The position numbers and the translations under genes are program-made. This document shows, piece by piece, positions 26,050-34,207 of a stretch of 64,000 nucleotides of DNA. Origin of the DNA: Bacillus subtilis (lineage in GTDB: Bacteria > Pseudomonadota > Alphaproteobacteria > Rhizobiales > Rhizobiaceae); NCBI GenBank assembly GCA_021733665.1, contig JAHREI010000005.1, positions 186,001 to 250,000 on the forward strand. Reading direction: 5' to 3'. How positions within the stretch are numbered: position 1 is the first letter of the stretch; each line of letters opens with the position of its first letter. Under the pieces are notes generated by a model. The model ran no database searches. It had not been told where the DNA came from and saw only the letters and a list, made by a program, of their open reading frames with translations.

Positions 26050-26907
26050 ATGAATATCCTGCTTGGCATAAATGCTGCAGGTGCTGTGCGTGTCAGTGAG
26101 ATATTGCCGCTGTTGCTGCCATACCGCTCAGAAGGTGATTTGGTTGAAAAAGCCTGGGGGATCAGCCTTCATCAGCAGAAGACCGCACGTCTTTTTAAAG
26201 ATGATGTTACAGCACAAAAAGCTGCCTATCACGGTTTTGCGCATGACCATGAGGGGCACGGGTTACTCGCACAAACCATCTTATCCGAAGGGCAAGCTGT
26301 TCCGGCTTATGCGGATATTGCGCCTTTCACGCGGGAACTGGGCGGAAGGGTCTGGACATTTACCCATGACAGCGATCTGCCTAACCTGGATCAGCTCGAG
26401 GTGATTGGTTTCCGTCCGATTGGTACCAGTGCCGCAGAACGTGCCTTCTGTCTGCTGCTGGATACTGCAAGAGATTATCTTGGTGAGAATGGTGAAATTC
26501 CTGATCCGCAGAAAATGTTGCACCGGCTGGCACGGGAAACGTCGCGGATCTCAGCTTCCGGTCATTTCAATTATATGCTGAGCAATGGGGACTATCTCTT
26601 TGTCCATAGCCATACGCAGCTCGATATCCTGATGGCAGAGGATGATGCGGAACAGCGGGATATCTGCTTGGTCGCCAGCCAGCAGATGACGGATGATGAT
26701 TTCTGGTCATGTCTGCTGCCTCATTCTCTGACGATGATCCGCAATGGCAAAATTATCGGACAGGTACGCATGGAAAATCCGGCTGATACCACCATGCAGA
26801 AAAACCATGCTGCCTCTCTCCGGAAGTTTCAGCAAAACCGACGTGCCGCCATTGCAGAGCGACAGGAGCAATGCGCCGGTGACGGACATCTTTATGAATG
26901 TAGCTGA
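26050..26907 (+). CDS. Class II glutamine amidotransferase-like protein lacking the catalytic cysteine
   Basis: A 285-residue protein resembling the YafJ/GAT-II family of Ntn-type glutamine amidotransferases. I use ATG 26050, preceded by GAGGTGAT; a GTG nine bases earlier is possible. The scaffold is recognisable: N-terminal MNILLGINA aligns with MCELLGMSA, then KAWGISLHQ, PFTRELGGRVWTFTHDSDL, and SGHFNYMLSNGDYLFVHSH. The residues needed for glutaminase activity are missing: the Cys2 nucleophile is Asn, and the oxyanion-hole HNG is HDS. It should therefore not hydrolyse glutamine by the usual mechanism. It sits between two thioredoxin genes, which may point to a redox-linked binding role. The function is unknown. 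Confidence 0.75.
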   Translation: MNILLGINAAGAVRVSEILPLLLPYRSEGDLVEKAWGISLHQQKTARLFKDDVTAQKAAYHGFAHDHEGHGLLAQTILSEGQAVPAYADIAPFTRELGGRVWTFTHDSDLPNLDQLEVIGFRPIGTSAAERAFCLLLDTARDYLGENGEIPDPQKMLHRLARETSRISASGHFNYMLSNGDYLFVHSHTQLDILMAEDDAEQRDICLVASQQMTDDDFWSCLLPHSLTMIRNGKIIGQVRMENPADTTMQKNHAASLRKFQQNRRAAIAERQEQCAGDGHLYECS

Positions 26908-26974
26908 AGTGCTTTCAGAACGCGTTTTTATTTTTGCGGCCTATCAGCCGCGCATCCGTTAACGGAGACGAACA

Positions 26975-27313
26975 ATGGCTGTGAAAGCCCTGACACAAAA
27001 CCGTTTTACCGATGAAGTTCTCAATAATTCTGCTCTCTATGCAGTGCGGTTCTGGGCAGAGTGGTGTGGTCCTTGCCGAGCGATGAAACCGCTCTATGAG
27101 GAACTGGCCGGAGAGCTCGCAAATATTGCGCAATTTGCCGAGGTGGATATTGATGCCAATCCGGAGATTGCTTCAGCATGCGGCATTACCAGTATTCCGG
27201 CGGTGGTAATTTTTCAGGCCGGAAATATGGTTGATCAGATTGTCGGTTTGGCACCGAAGAGTGCTTATGAGGCGATTTTGAAGGAATATGCAACCGCTGC
27301 TGCTGCCGGATAA
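26975..27313 (+). CDS. Second thioredoxin of the island
   Basis: A 112-residue thioredoxin with active site WCGPC (Cys31, Cys34) and the cis-proline segment SIPAVVIF, where Ala replaces the usual Thr after the proline. GGAGA precedes the ATG. It closely resembles the protein at 25567 and flanks the amidotransferase-like gene on its other side. The short alanine-rich tail (ATAAAAG) is unusual but harmless. It is probably part of the same transcript, since the gap from the amidotransferase-like gene is only 67 bases. Confidence 0.92.
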   Translation: MAVKALTQNRFTDEVLNNSALYAVRFWAEWCGPCRAMKPLYEELAGELANIAQFAEVDIDANPEIASACGITSIPAVVIFQAGNMVDQIVGLAPKSAYEAILKEYATAAAAG

Positions 27314-27435
27314 AGCTACGTCATCAGCCTTCCTACCACGATTTTATAACAACCGCAGGACATGGCGTCTGACGACACTGTGGAGGTGTTGTTTATTCCT
27401 TTTTGCCTGCAACCCGAAAATGAAACAGAACTTTG

Positions 27436-28839
27436 ATGAATATTTCTCCTCAGATGATGCAAGCGCATTCAATATCCGAAAGTAAACAGCGTGCAGGGTT
27501 TGTTCTGCTGGCTTTTGTACAAGCGACTTTGATTTTTACCATCGCGCTGATCATGATCCCGCTGCCAAAAATTGCAGCGGGCTTCAATTTAGACAGCGCG
27601 CAAATGCTGTTTCTGCAGGTTGCTTATGGCTTACCTTTTAGCGGATTGTTATTGTTCGGCGGGCGTCTGGCCGACCGTTTTCCGGAGCGGCCGATGTTCC
27701 TGATCGGGCTTAGCCTGTTTGGTCTGTCATCGGTGGCGGCAGCTTTTGCTCCGTCCTATGATGTGCTGGCGGCAATGCGCTTTATACAGGGTATTGGTGG
27801 TGCCGTAACCGCACCGGCGGCAATGGCAATTTTGCGCAATATCTATCCGGATCCGATCCGTTTCGGTAAGGCAATGGCAATTTGGGGCGGCGTGTCGGTT
27901 CTCGGAGCAACTTTGGGCTTTGTGCTGTCCGGCATCGTAACTGCATGGATTTCATGGCGCTGGATGTTTGTTGTGCCGGTCGGTGTTGCACTGACGGGTC
28001 TGCTACTGAACAGACGTTTATTACCGCCAAGCCGCCCGCGCAATAATGATACAAAACTGCAACTTGATCCGCTTGGTGCATTGCTGGCGACAGCCGCAAT
28101 TGTGCTGACAAGTTATGGTTTGATCCGCAGTGGTGGTCAACCATGGGCATCACCTCATGTCTGGATACCGTTGCTGGCAGGCTTGCTGCTGTTGATTGTT
28201 TTCTTGTTGTTGGAACAGCGGATGAAATCACCACTCTTACCGCCGCGTTTTTTGCTGGGTGCCAATCGCGCGGTGGGATTGATCGGTATGTTGCTGGCAG
28301 CGGCGGGTTCGATGCTGATTGAGCTGCTGCCGTCATTGTATTTGCAGCAGGTTCGTGGATGGTCCGCTTTGACAACAGCTTTGTCTTTTTTGCCGCTGAT
28401 CATCGCTTTGCTGGTAGCTAATCACTTTACGTCACCCTTGGTTTATCGTTTGGGCGCCAGAAAAGTAACAATTGCAGGCTTTCTGATCGCTGCTGCGGGA
28501 TTGTTTCTCTATTCCTGGCTGCATTGCGAAACCGGCTATTTGCTGGGCATGGTGCCGGGGCAGATCCTTGTATCCGTGGGGATTGCGTTTGTCTTTTCCG
28601 GTTCTGCAGTGATGTCGACGAGCAATGTGCCTGAACATCAGGCCGGACTGACCGGCGGGGTGATGAATACGGCAATGGAACTGGGGCCGACAATCGGGCT
28701 GGCAATCTTTATGTCTGTGGCAGGACTACGGGCAGACATTGTGGAGGGTTATGCACTGGCTTTTGCCGCAGGCACAGGAATTTATCTGCTGGTGGCAATC
28801 TTGCTGATGTTTTTGCTTGAGCGAACCGGATCGCACTGA
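27436..28839 (+). CDS. MFS transporter, DHA2-type (14-helix) drug/metabolite exporter
   Basis: A 467-residue membrane protein of the major facilitator superfamily, DHA2 group. The loop motif GGRLADRFPERPMFLIG and the antiporter motif C region around WGGVSVLGATLGFVLSGIV are visible, with about 14 hydrophobic segments; RWMFVVPVGVALTG is typical of EmrB-like proteins. It likely exports hydrophobic drugs or metabolites by proton antiport. The start is placed at ATG 27436. A strong terminator follows. It is not obviously functionally connected to the thioredoxin island upstream. Confidence 0.9.
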   Translation: MNISPQMMQAHSISESKQRAGFVLLAFVQATLIFTIALIMIPLPKIAAGFNLDSAQMLFLQVAYGLPFSGLLLFGGRLADRFPERPMFLIGLSLFGLSSVAAAFAPSYDVLAAMRFIQGIGGAVTAPAAMAILRNIYPDPIRFGKAMAIWGGVSVLGATLGFVLSGIVTAWISWRWMFVVPVGVALTGLLLNRRLLPPSRPRNNDTKLQLDPLGALLATAAIVLTSYGLIRSGGQPWASPHVWIPLLAGLLLLIVFLLLEQRMKSPLLPPRFLLGANRAVGLIGMLLAAAGSMLIELLPSLYLQQVRGWSALTTALSFLPLIIALLVANHFTSPLVYRLGARKVTIAGFLIAAAGLFLYSWLHCETGYLLGMVPGQILVSVGIAFVFSGSAVMSTSNVPEHQAGLTGGVMNTAMELGPTIGLAIFMSVAGLRADIVEGYALAFAAGTGIYLLVAILLMFLLERTGSH

Positions 28840-28847
28840 AGTGCAAA

Positions 28848-28873
28848 ACGGGCGGTTCTAACCGCCCGTTTTT
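28848..28873 (+). terminator. Rho-independent terminator after the MFS gene
   Basis: ACGGGCGGT pairs with ACCGCCCGT around a short loop and is followed by TTTTT. The stem lies 8 bases after the stop codon and between convergent genes. Confidence 0.9.
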
Positions 28874-28897
28874 ATGATTGTTATTAAATAATAGTCG

Positions 28898-29395
28898 TTA
28901 CCAGAAAGGGGCGATCAGCAGAGCTGACAGATAAAATCCTACGCCTAAAACAGTATGTGTCATCAGACTACGTAATCTTGCTGTGGTAGGTGCCGGTGTT
29001 TTGGATGCCGCAACACCAAATCCAAAGCAGGGTTGCATGATAAAAAATGGTGCGGCAACGCTGATGACACCGACAGCCAATGCGGGAAGAATAGTTGGGT
29101 TTTGTGTCCACTGCATCCCTGCAAGCAACAACAGCAGAGCCGCAAACACAATGCCGATCACATAATGAGTAAACCAGCCGAGTGCGCGTTCTCCGGAAAC
29201 GGAAGTGGTTCTCAAAATATTATTATGTCGGAATTTGCCTTGCGGCATATATAAAACCCAGCGGCCGACAAGCCTGTAATCCAGCGTCGGGACAGAAAAA
29301 AGGCGTTTTAACAGGATTGCCCATACGTCCATAATGATGGTTGCGCCAATGCCGATTGTGACGGCTCTGGTTAAAAATTCTATTTCCTGTGACAC
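28898..29395 (-). CDS. DUF2938 family membrane protein
   Basis: A 165-residue protein with about four hydrophobic segments, matching the DUF2938 family (TIIMDVWAILLKRLFSVPTLDYRLVGRW, then GKFRHNNI, ALGWFTHYVIG). No function is known for the family. The start is a GTG at 29395 supported by GAGGTAA seven bases upstream. It is divergent from an ArsR-rhodanese regulator; DUF2938 genes next to regulators of this kind suggest a role in sulfur or metal stress, which is inference. Confidence 0.8.
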   Translation of the reverse strand: MSQEIEFLTRAVTIGIGATIIMDVWAILLKRLFSVPTLDYRLVGRWVLYMPQGKFRHNNILRTTSVSGERALGWFTHYVIGIVFAALLLLLAGMQWTQNPTILPALAVGVISVAAPFFIMQPCFGFGVAASKTPAPTTARLRSLMTHTVLGVGFYLSALLIAPFW

Positions 29396-29466
29396 ATTTT
29401 ACCTCATGAGAAGCGGGGTGCAGATGAATGATCTGCAGTAAACTTGAATATTTTAATCATACATTC

Positions 29467-29485
29467 AATTAATTGATTGATCAAT
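29467..29485. promoter_or_regulatory. Candidate ArsR-type operator
   Basis: An AT-rich dyad lies in the 112-base divergent gap: AATTAATT followed by ATTGA-TTGA-TCAAT (29472-29485). It sits 23 bases before the ATG of the ArsR-rhodanese gene, consistent with autorepression. Candidate only. Confidence 0.5.
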
Positions 29486-29507
29486 AAGCGCATGCTATAG
29501 AAAATCT

Positions 29508-30170
29508 ATGATTCAGGATGAAATACAAAACCAGTTTTTCGCAGATATTGCCGAACTCGCGCGTGCTGTAGGCAGCGCGCAGCGTCTCATGCTGCTACAA
29601 CACATAGCGCAGGGCGAGCGTTCCGTTGAGCGTCTCGCGGAATTGTCAGGGCTGACGATCGCCAATGCTTCGCAACATTTGCAGAATTTGAAGCGTGCAA
29701 ATTTTGTGCAGACGCGGCGCGAAGGTAAAAATATCTTCTATCGCCTTGGAAACGGGCCGATTATTGAGTTACTTACGGCTCTGACGCGACTGGCTGAGTT
29801 TAATCAGGCTGAAATCCGCTCACTTGTCTCGGATAGTTTTCATCAACGGGAACGGTTGGAAGCAGTATCGCGTGAGGAGTTGCTGGAGAGGCTGCGTGAA
29901 AGCAGTGTGACTATTCTGGACGTGCGACCGGAAGATGAATTTGCGTCAGGGCATTTGCCGGGGGCGATTAATATTCCTTTCACAGAGCTGGAGCAGCGCC
30001 TTTCCGAGCTTGCACGTGATCAGGAAGTTGTTGCCTATTGCCGTGGTTCAAAATGCGTGCTTTCACCGAATGCAGTCGCAATTTTACAGGCTAAAGGAAT
30101 CCAGGCCCGCTTTTTACAGGACGGTTTTCCGTCATGGAAAGCCGCAGGACTGGATGTGGAAACTGCATAG
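29508..30170 (+). CDS. ArsR-family regulator fused to a rhodanese domain
   Basis: A 220-residue two-domain protein. Residues about 10-100 form an ArsR/SmtB winged helix (AQRLMLLQHIAQGERSVERL, LAELSGLTIANASQHLQNL, wing ANFVQTRREGKNIFYRLG). Residues about 120-218 form a rhodanese domain (VTILDVRPEDEFASGHLPGAINIPF) whose active-site loop reads YCRGSKC, so the catalytic Cys is present. Such fusions probably sense persulfide or sulfane sulfur through the rhodanese Cys. It is divergent from DUF2938 and a palindrome lies in its promoter. No good ribosome site is visible before the ATG, so leaderless or weak translation is possible. Confidence 0.9.
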   Translation: MIQDEIQNQFFADIAELARAVGSAQRLMLLQHIAQGERSVERLAELSGLTIANASQHLQNLKRANFVQTRREGKNIFYRLGNGPIIELLTALTRLAEFNQAEIRSLVSDSFHQRERLEAVSREELLERLRESSVTILDVRPEDEFASGHLPGAINIPFTELEQRLSELARDQEVVAYCRGSKCVLSPNAVAILQAKGIQARFLQDGFPSWKAAGLDVETA

Positions 30171-30179
30171 TTTTGCTGC

Positions 30180-30707
30180 TTAAGACTTTATTTCGCGAAT
30201 ATGTTTTTCAAGAAAAGTCTTAATCGTATTCGCTTCTGCATCAAGCATACTGGTTTCGATCAGGAACGGACTGCGGAAATTGTCTATTAGGGCTTTTGCA
30301 TTTTGCTTTGTTCGCCCCTGAGGTATCTTATCAAGATAGGTCTGTGTATCTTTGATATGCAGTACAAACAAAGATGAGCTATTAACACTGTAACCTGTGA
30401 GCTCTTCCCATGGCGCGCTAAATTTTCCGGAGAAACCATCGACGGTAACACCGGTTGCGGATAAAATAACGCGTGGTTTCGGATTGCGTAAGCTTTTGAT
30501 CACGAACTGTAAAAGGTAAAGTGTCAGCCCAAGACCTATGAACATGAGCGCATAAAAGATCACCGGATTTCGCAGCGGTCTAATGATGCTCTCCGGATCA
30601 GGGCCATTGATAAGCATCACAATCACACCGACAAGAAGCGCTGCAACGCCAAGGCCGCCCAATATCAGCTTATGCTTTTTCTGGTAAAGATTCAGTTGGG
30701 TATTCAT
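30180..30707 (-). CDS. STM3941-like membrane-anchored hypothetical protein
   Basis: A 175-residue protein with two N-terminal membrane segments (about residues 15-33 and 48-66) followed by a soluble domain of around 100 residues with the sequence ILSATGVTVDGFSGKFSAPWEELTGYSV, which resembles the pleckstrin-like domain of STM3941-type proteins. The function is unknown. It overlaps neither neighbour and is convergent with the ArsR-rhodanese gene, ending 10 bases away. Confidence 0.65.
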   Translation of the reverse strand: MNTQLNLYQKKHKLILGGLGVAALLVGVIVMLINGPDPESIIRPLRNPVIFYALMFIGLGLTLYLLQFVIKSLRNPKPRVILSATGVTVDGFSGKFSAPWEELTGYSVNSSSLFVLHIKDTQTYLDKIPQGRTKQNAKALIDNFRSPFLIETSMLDAEANTIKTFLEKHIREIKS

Positions 30708-30781
30708 TTATGTTCTCAAAATAAGAGCAAGATTAACAATGCTGGTTTTGCGCGTTGCAGTGACAAAGTTCAACTCAGAAA

Positions 30782-31132
30782 TTACTCTTCAAAACCGCTT
30801 TCTTGAGCCGTAATTGATTTGCATGTACCGTTATCTTTTTCACCGACCATACGTTTGTCACGGATGATGGTGTTCTTCGCGAGATCAATTTCCCATGCAA
30901 CCGAGCCTTCATTCAGGCTGGCTTTGCCATCAGCAAATGTACCTTCAGCGGATCGTTCGCTTCCTGAGGCCGGTACATAAACACCAAAAGTACCTTTGGC
31001 TTCATCGAGTGCAAAGTTGAACACTTGTGAGCCTGCAAATTCACACGACAGATAGGTCGGCGCGGCAAAAGCAACTGTCCCTGAAAACAGCACAGCAAGG
31101 GTTGTAAGAGCGGAACCTGCGATGATTTTCAA
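30782..31132 (-). CDS. Small secreted hypothetical protein
   Basis: A 116-residue protein with a clear Sec signal peptide (MKIIAGSALTTLAVLFSGTVAFA, cleaved before APTYLS). The mature part is about 93 residues, with two cysteines (in LSCEF and GTCKS) that could form a disulfide. The start is a TTG at 31132 supported by GAGGA about seven bases upstream. I do not recognise the family. It is likely periplasmic. The 246 bases upstream (31133-31378) hold only its promoter region as far as I can see. Confidence 0.7.
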   Translation of the reverse strand: MKIIAGSALTTLAVLFSGTVAFAAPTYLSCEFAGSQVFNFALDEAKGTFGVYVPASGSERSAEGTFADGKASLNEGSVAWEIDLAKNTIIRDKRMVGEKDNGTCKSITAQESGFEE

Positions 31133-31378
31133 TTTGTAATCCTCGGTTACATTTTGATTGCTGAACGAAAATACAGGCTATTCAAAGCTCGCTTTTTGTT
31201 CTTACGATACAGTTATATTCTGGGATATTTATCAAGATTGGCTGGGATGTATCCTGCCAATTCAGCGCAAATCTTCAGACCATTTAAGAGGTATCATGCA
31301 AATATCCGCATTGATCTGCGCAATTAGACAGTGATGATACCGATCGGGATAAGAGTTTTGCCAAAGGACAGGCATGGA

Positions 31379-31810
31379 TTATTCATGCACTGCCGGTTTG
31401 ACGGGCTTATGATAAGTGAGCGCGGCATGGATGCAGAATGATAGCTCCGTCACCGGCAGATCTGACTGACCGGAAATGATTAAAGCACGGTTGCCCTCAA
31501 AGAGAAAATGACCGGCAAACTGTTCTCTGAATTGTTGAACGAGTGATGTTTTACAGTTGAAAAATACTGCACAATCATCCGGTGCAGATTTTGCCACGCC
31601 GAGACGAATTGTTGTGCCACTTTTGCTGGCTGTGGTGAGATAGGCCGGTTCGCCCCATTTGAGTGTTTCTGTCAACGGGCCAATGGCCGGTGTTGTACTG
31701 GCAACTTCGTAAATTAATTTGCGAATTTCGATTAAGCGTGATCTTGCCTCTGCATTCAGGCGGGCGAAAGCTGCGTCAATCTCGGCAGGTATGGCAGGTG
31801 TTACAGACAT
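31379..31810 (-). CDS. DUF1801 domain protein
   Basis: A 143-residue cytoplasmic protein of the DUF1801 (YdhG-like) family: IRKLIYEVASTTPAIGPLTETLKWGEPAYLT is the family signature, followed by VFFNCKTSLVQQFREQF. The fold is known from structural genomics, but the role is not established. It is a single gene between a small secreted protein and an AraC regulator. Confidence 0.78.
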   Translation of the reverse strand: MSVTPAIPAEIDAAFARLNAEARSRLIEIRKLIYEVASTTPAIGPLTETLKWGEPAYLTTASKSGTTIRLGVAKSAPDDCAVFFNCKTSLVQQFREQFAGHFLFEGNRALIISGQSDLPVTELSFCIHAALTYHKPVKPAVHE

Positions 31811-31856
31811 TATGGCTCAAACTTGCTGTGAGTTAAAACATCGGGAACGGGCGCCT

Positions 31857-32702
31857 TCATGATATAATTTTTCTATAATCTGTGAGCCCAATACCGGTAT
31901 GACGTTTGAAATATTTGCTCAGATAGGATGCATCGGTAAATTGCAGATCATCGGCAATTTGCTGCATTGATCTTTTGGGCTGCAATAGCTGTTTTTTGAT
32001 TTCCAGAATGACTTGGCGGTCGATCAGAGTCTTTGGCGCATCGTTGAAAAAACGTCTGGTCAATTGTGAGAGATAATAGGGTGTCACATTGAGCAGGCCG
32101 GCATAAAACGCAACGTCGCGCTGCTGTCTGCAATGCAAAAATATCAGCTCCCAGAATTTCCAGCAGAGTGCTTCCTGTCTGCTATAGTCGTTTTTCTCTG
32201 CGATATCGAAACCGGCTGTTTTGTGGGAAAGCCACAGAAACAGATTTTGAAACTGATTGACCAGAATGGTTCTCTGATATTGCAGCATTTGTTCCTGAAG
32301 GTGCGCGGTCATCTGCTCCCATAGCGGCAGAAAACTGATTGTATTGCTATCAGCAGTGAAAAACGGATGGCGGCTTAAAAACAAAAACAACTCATTTGGT
32401 AAGCCATATGCAATATCTGCGGCCATAGAACGGTCGATCAGGTAGTAAGAACATGAAAAATCTGCTGATCTGTTTCTCACCATAGCGATGGAGTCATCGT
32501 AGAGAACCAGAAAATCATCTTTCTGCATCTGATAGCGCCGGAAATTAACATCAAATTCCGCAGACCCCGTCTGGCAGATAAGTAGCACAAGATAACTCAG
32601 CGATAAGAGCTGATTATCTGCCTCTGCGAGCGGGCTTTCCCCCATCTGAAACTCATCGCCACTGGTCAGGCTGAGTGTGCTATTTGTTTCTGTTTTATCC
32701 AT
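31857..32702 (-). CDS. AraC family transcriptional regulator
   Basis: A 281-residue regulator whose C-terminal hundred residues carry the two AraC helix-turn-helix motifs (YYLSQLTRRFFNDAPKTLID and MQQIADDLQFTDASYLSKYF) and end KRHTGIGLTDYRK. The N-terminal part is a divergent cupin-like sensing domain rich in aromatic residues. Its layout resembles the regulators of Bacteroidetes/Brucella type rather than classical AraC. Codon and residue composition (many Gln and Leu) look somewhat unlike its neighbours. It is upstream of, and divergent from, a GNAT acetyltransferase. The target is unknown. Confidence 0.85.
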   Translation of the reverse strand: MDKTETNSTLSLTSGDEFQMGESPLAEADNQLLSLSYLVLLICQTGSAEFDVNFRRYQMQKDDFLVLYDDSIAMVRNRSADFSCSYYLIDRSMAADIAYGLPNELFLFLSRHPFFTADSNTISFLPLWEQMTAHLQEQMLQYQRTILVNQFQNLFLWLSHKTAGFDIAEKNDYSRQEALCWKFWELIFLHCRQQRDVAFYAGLLNVTPYYLSQLTRRFFNDAPKTLIDRQVILEIKKQLLQPKRSMQQIADDLQFTDASYLSKYFKRHTGIGLTDYRKIIS

Positions 32703-32840
32703 TGATCCATATAAAATATGTTAAAATCTACTGTTTAGTTTTCATTATTACCTAATTTGCTTAATTCCTGCCGTTGTCAATCTCTCTGTCCTGTTTTTAA
32801 AACAACGCAACATTATTCAGGATAACAAGCGAGAAAAACA

Positions 32841-33392
32841 ATGCTTAAAACAGAACGTCTCATCATGCGGCCATGGCTGGAGAGTGATGCAGCAAGTCTT
32901 TATCAATATGCCAGTGACGACCGTGTCGGGCCGATCGCAGGCTGGCCGGTGCATCAGAGTGAAGAAGAAAGCCTGGAAATTATCCGTACTGTGTTTTCAC
33001 ATCCGGCAATTTACGCTGTTGCGTTGAAAGAAGATAATATTGCTATCGGCATGGCCGGTTTGTTGATTGGCAAAGACAGTAATTTTGACATTGCGGATAA
33101 TGAAGCAGAAGTCGCCTATTGGATCGGCGTGCCGTTCTGGGGGCAGGGTTTCATTCCGGAAGCGGTGAAAGAACTGATGCGCCATGCTTTTGAAGAGCTG
33201 AACATGGCTGCTCTTTGGTGCGGTTATTTCGCCGAGAATGAGCAGTCTTTTAAAGCGCAGGCAAAATGCGGTTTCAAACACCACCATACGGAAGAAAAGC
33301 AGTTCAATCAATTTATGAATGACTATCGCGTTGAGCACATCAGTCGCATCGGCAAAGACGAATGGCTGGATTTGCAAAAGAGTCAGGCCTGA
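32841..33392 (+). CDS. GNAT family N-acetyltransferase, RimJ/RimL type
   Basis: A 183-residue acetyl-CoA-dependent N-acetyltransferase. The family start LKTERLIMRPWLESDA and the acetyl-CoA-binding segment EVAYWIGVPFWGQGFIPEAVKELMRHAFEEL are plain, followed by LWCGYFAENEQSFKAQAKCGFKH. It resembles enzymes that acetylate ribosomal protein N-termini or small amines. GCGAGA lies before the ATG. The substrate is unknown. Confidence 0.9.
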   Translation: MLKTERLIMRPWLESDAASLYQYASDDRVGPIAGWPVHQSEEESLEIIRTVFSHPAIYAVALKEDNIAIGMAGLLIGKDSNFDIADNEAEVAYWIGVPFWGQGFIPEAVKELMRHAFEELNMAALWCGYFAENEQSFKAQAKCGFKHHHTEEKQFNQFMNDYRVEHISRIGKDEWLDLQKSQA

Positions 33393-33404
33393 GTTTTCAA
33401 AACA

Positions 33405-33429
33405 CAACACGGGGCCTGTCCCCGTGTTG
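33405..33429. terminator. Terminator hairpin between GNAT and XRE-cupin genes
   Basis: A perfect 10-bp stem CAACACGGGG/CCCCGTGTTG with a five-base loop lies in the 78-base convergent gap. The minus-strand side is followed by TGTTTTG, so it can serve at least the XRE gene. Confidence 0.65.
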
Positions 33430-33470
33430 CTCAGGACATAAGTTGGAGGTGAATATGCAAATTGTGCAGT

Positions 33471-34094
33471 TTACTCGTCTACAATCTGCAGAGAGCTGAT
33501 ACCGAGCAGGGTGTTTTCCATGTCCGGCTCACTACCGGAACAAACGCATAGAATTTCTGCATCCTGTTCGCTCACTGATAAGTAGGCATGTCCCATGGTT
33601 GAATCGATATAGACACTCTCACCGGTTTTCAGCCGTACCGGCTTATATTGATCGGTATGCAGTTCAATTTCACCCTTTAGCACGATCAGAAACTCCTCAC
33701 CGGCATGTCTGGTCAGGGGGCCAAACTCTTCCAGCGAGCGGGCACGGGCAAAAGCATGGATCGGCACCATTCTTTTGCGAATGAGATCGGTTGCGAGATA
33801 ATGATAATCATAATTTTGCGTTAGCTGGCGCAATGTTGACATGGCCGAGCTAACAGAACGCCGTGCACGATTTGTGGCAGGATCATTATCGCAACTTAAA
33901 AGCTCGGTGACATGAATGCCTAAGCCATGGCAGATTTGTAGCAGTTTGTCATAACTCAGAGACAGCTGATCATTCTCAACTTTGGACAGCGTGGAAACCG
34001 CAACGCCGGTGCGATCGCTGACTTGTTGCAGCGTCCATTGGTGGTTCTTGCGCAGTTTGCGCAGGCAATTGGCAAGGTTGGGCTGTCCGGACAT
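33471..34094 (-). CDS. XRE-family regulator with C-terminal cupin domain
   Basis: A 207-residue regulator: an N-terminal lambda-repressor-like helix-turn-helix (LRKLRKNHQWTLQQVSDRTGVAVSTLSKVEN, in two parts, residues 11-42) and a C-terminal cupin (LTRHAGEEFLIVLKGEIELHTD, then MGHAYLSV). This MmyB/PuuR-like architecture commonly controls amine or amino acid catabolism. It is divergent from a D-amino acid dehydrogenase gene, and a 22-base dyad in the gap probably is its operator. GGAG precedes the ATG. Confidence 0.9.
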   Translation of the reverse strand: MSGQPNLANCLRKLRKNHQWTLQQVSDRTGVAVSTLSKVENDQLSLSYDKLLQICHGLGIHVTELLSCDNDPATNRARRSVSSAMSTLRQLTQNYDYHYLATDLIRKRMVPIHAFARARSLEEFGPLTRHAGEEFLIVLKGEIELHTDQYKPVRLKTGESVYIDSTMGHAYLSVSEQDAEILCVCSGSEPDMENTLLGISSLQIVDE

Positions 34095-34176
34095 TTTTAC
34101 TCCGCTTTAATTCCTGTCGCTATCTTATTCTGGGTGAGAAAACGGAGCAAGATTTTTATTATATGCTAAATATTGA

Positions 34177-34198
34177 CTAAGTCAGAAAACTGACATAG
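34177..34198. promoter_or_regulatory. 22-bp dyad operator for the XRE-cupin regulator
   Basis: CTAAGTCAG and CTGACATAG flank AAAA, giving a near-perfect palindrome with one mismatch. It lies directly before the ATG of the divergent dehydrogenase gene (start 34208) and within the shared 113-base promoter gap. Assignment to the XRE-cupin protein is inference from position. Confidence 0.6.
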
Positions 34199-34207
34199 CA
34201 ATTCCGT

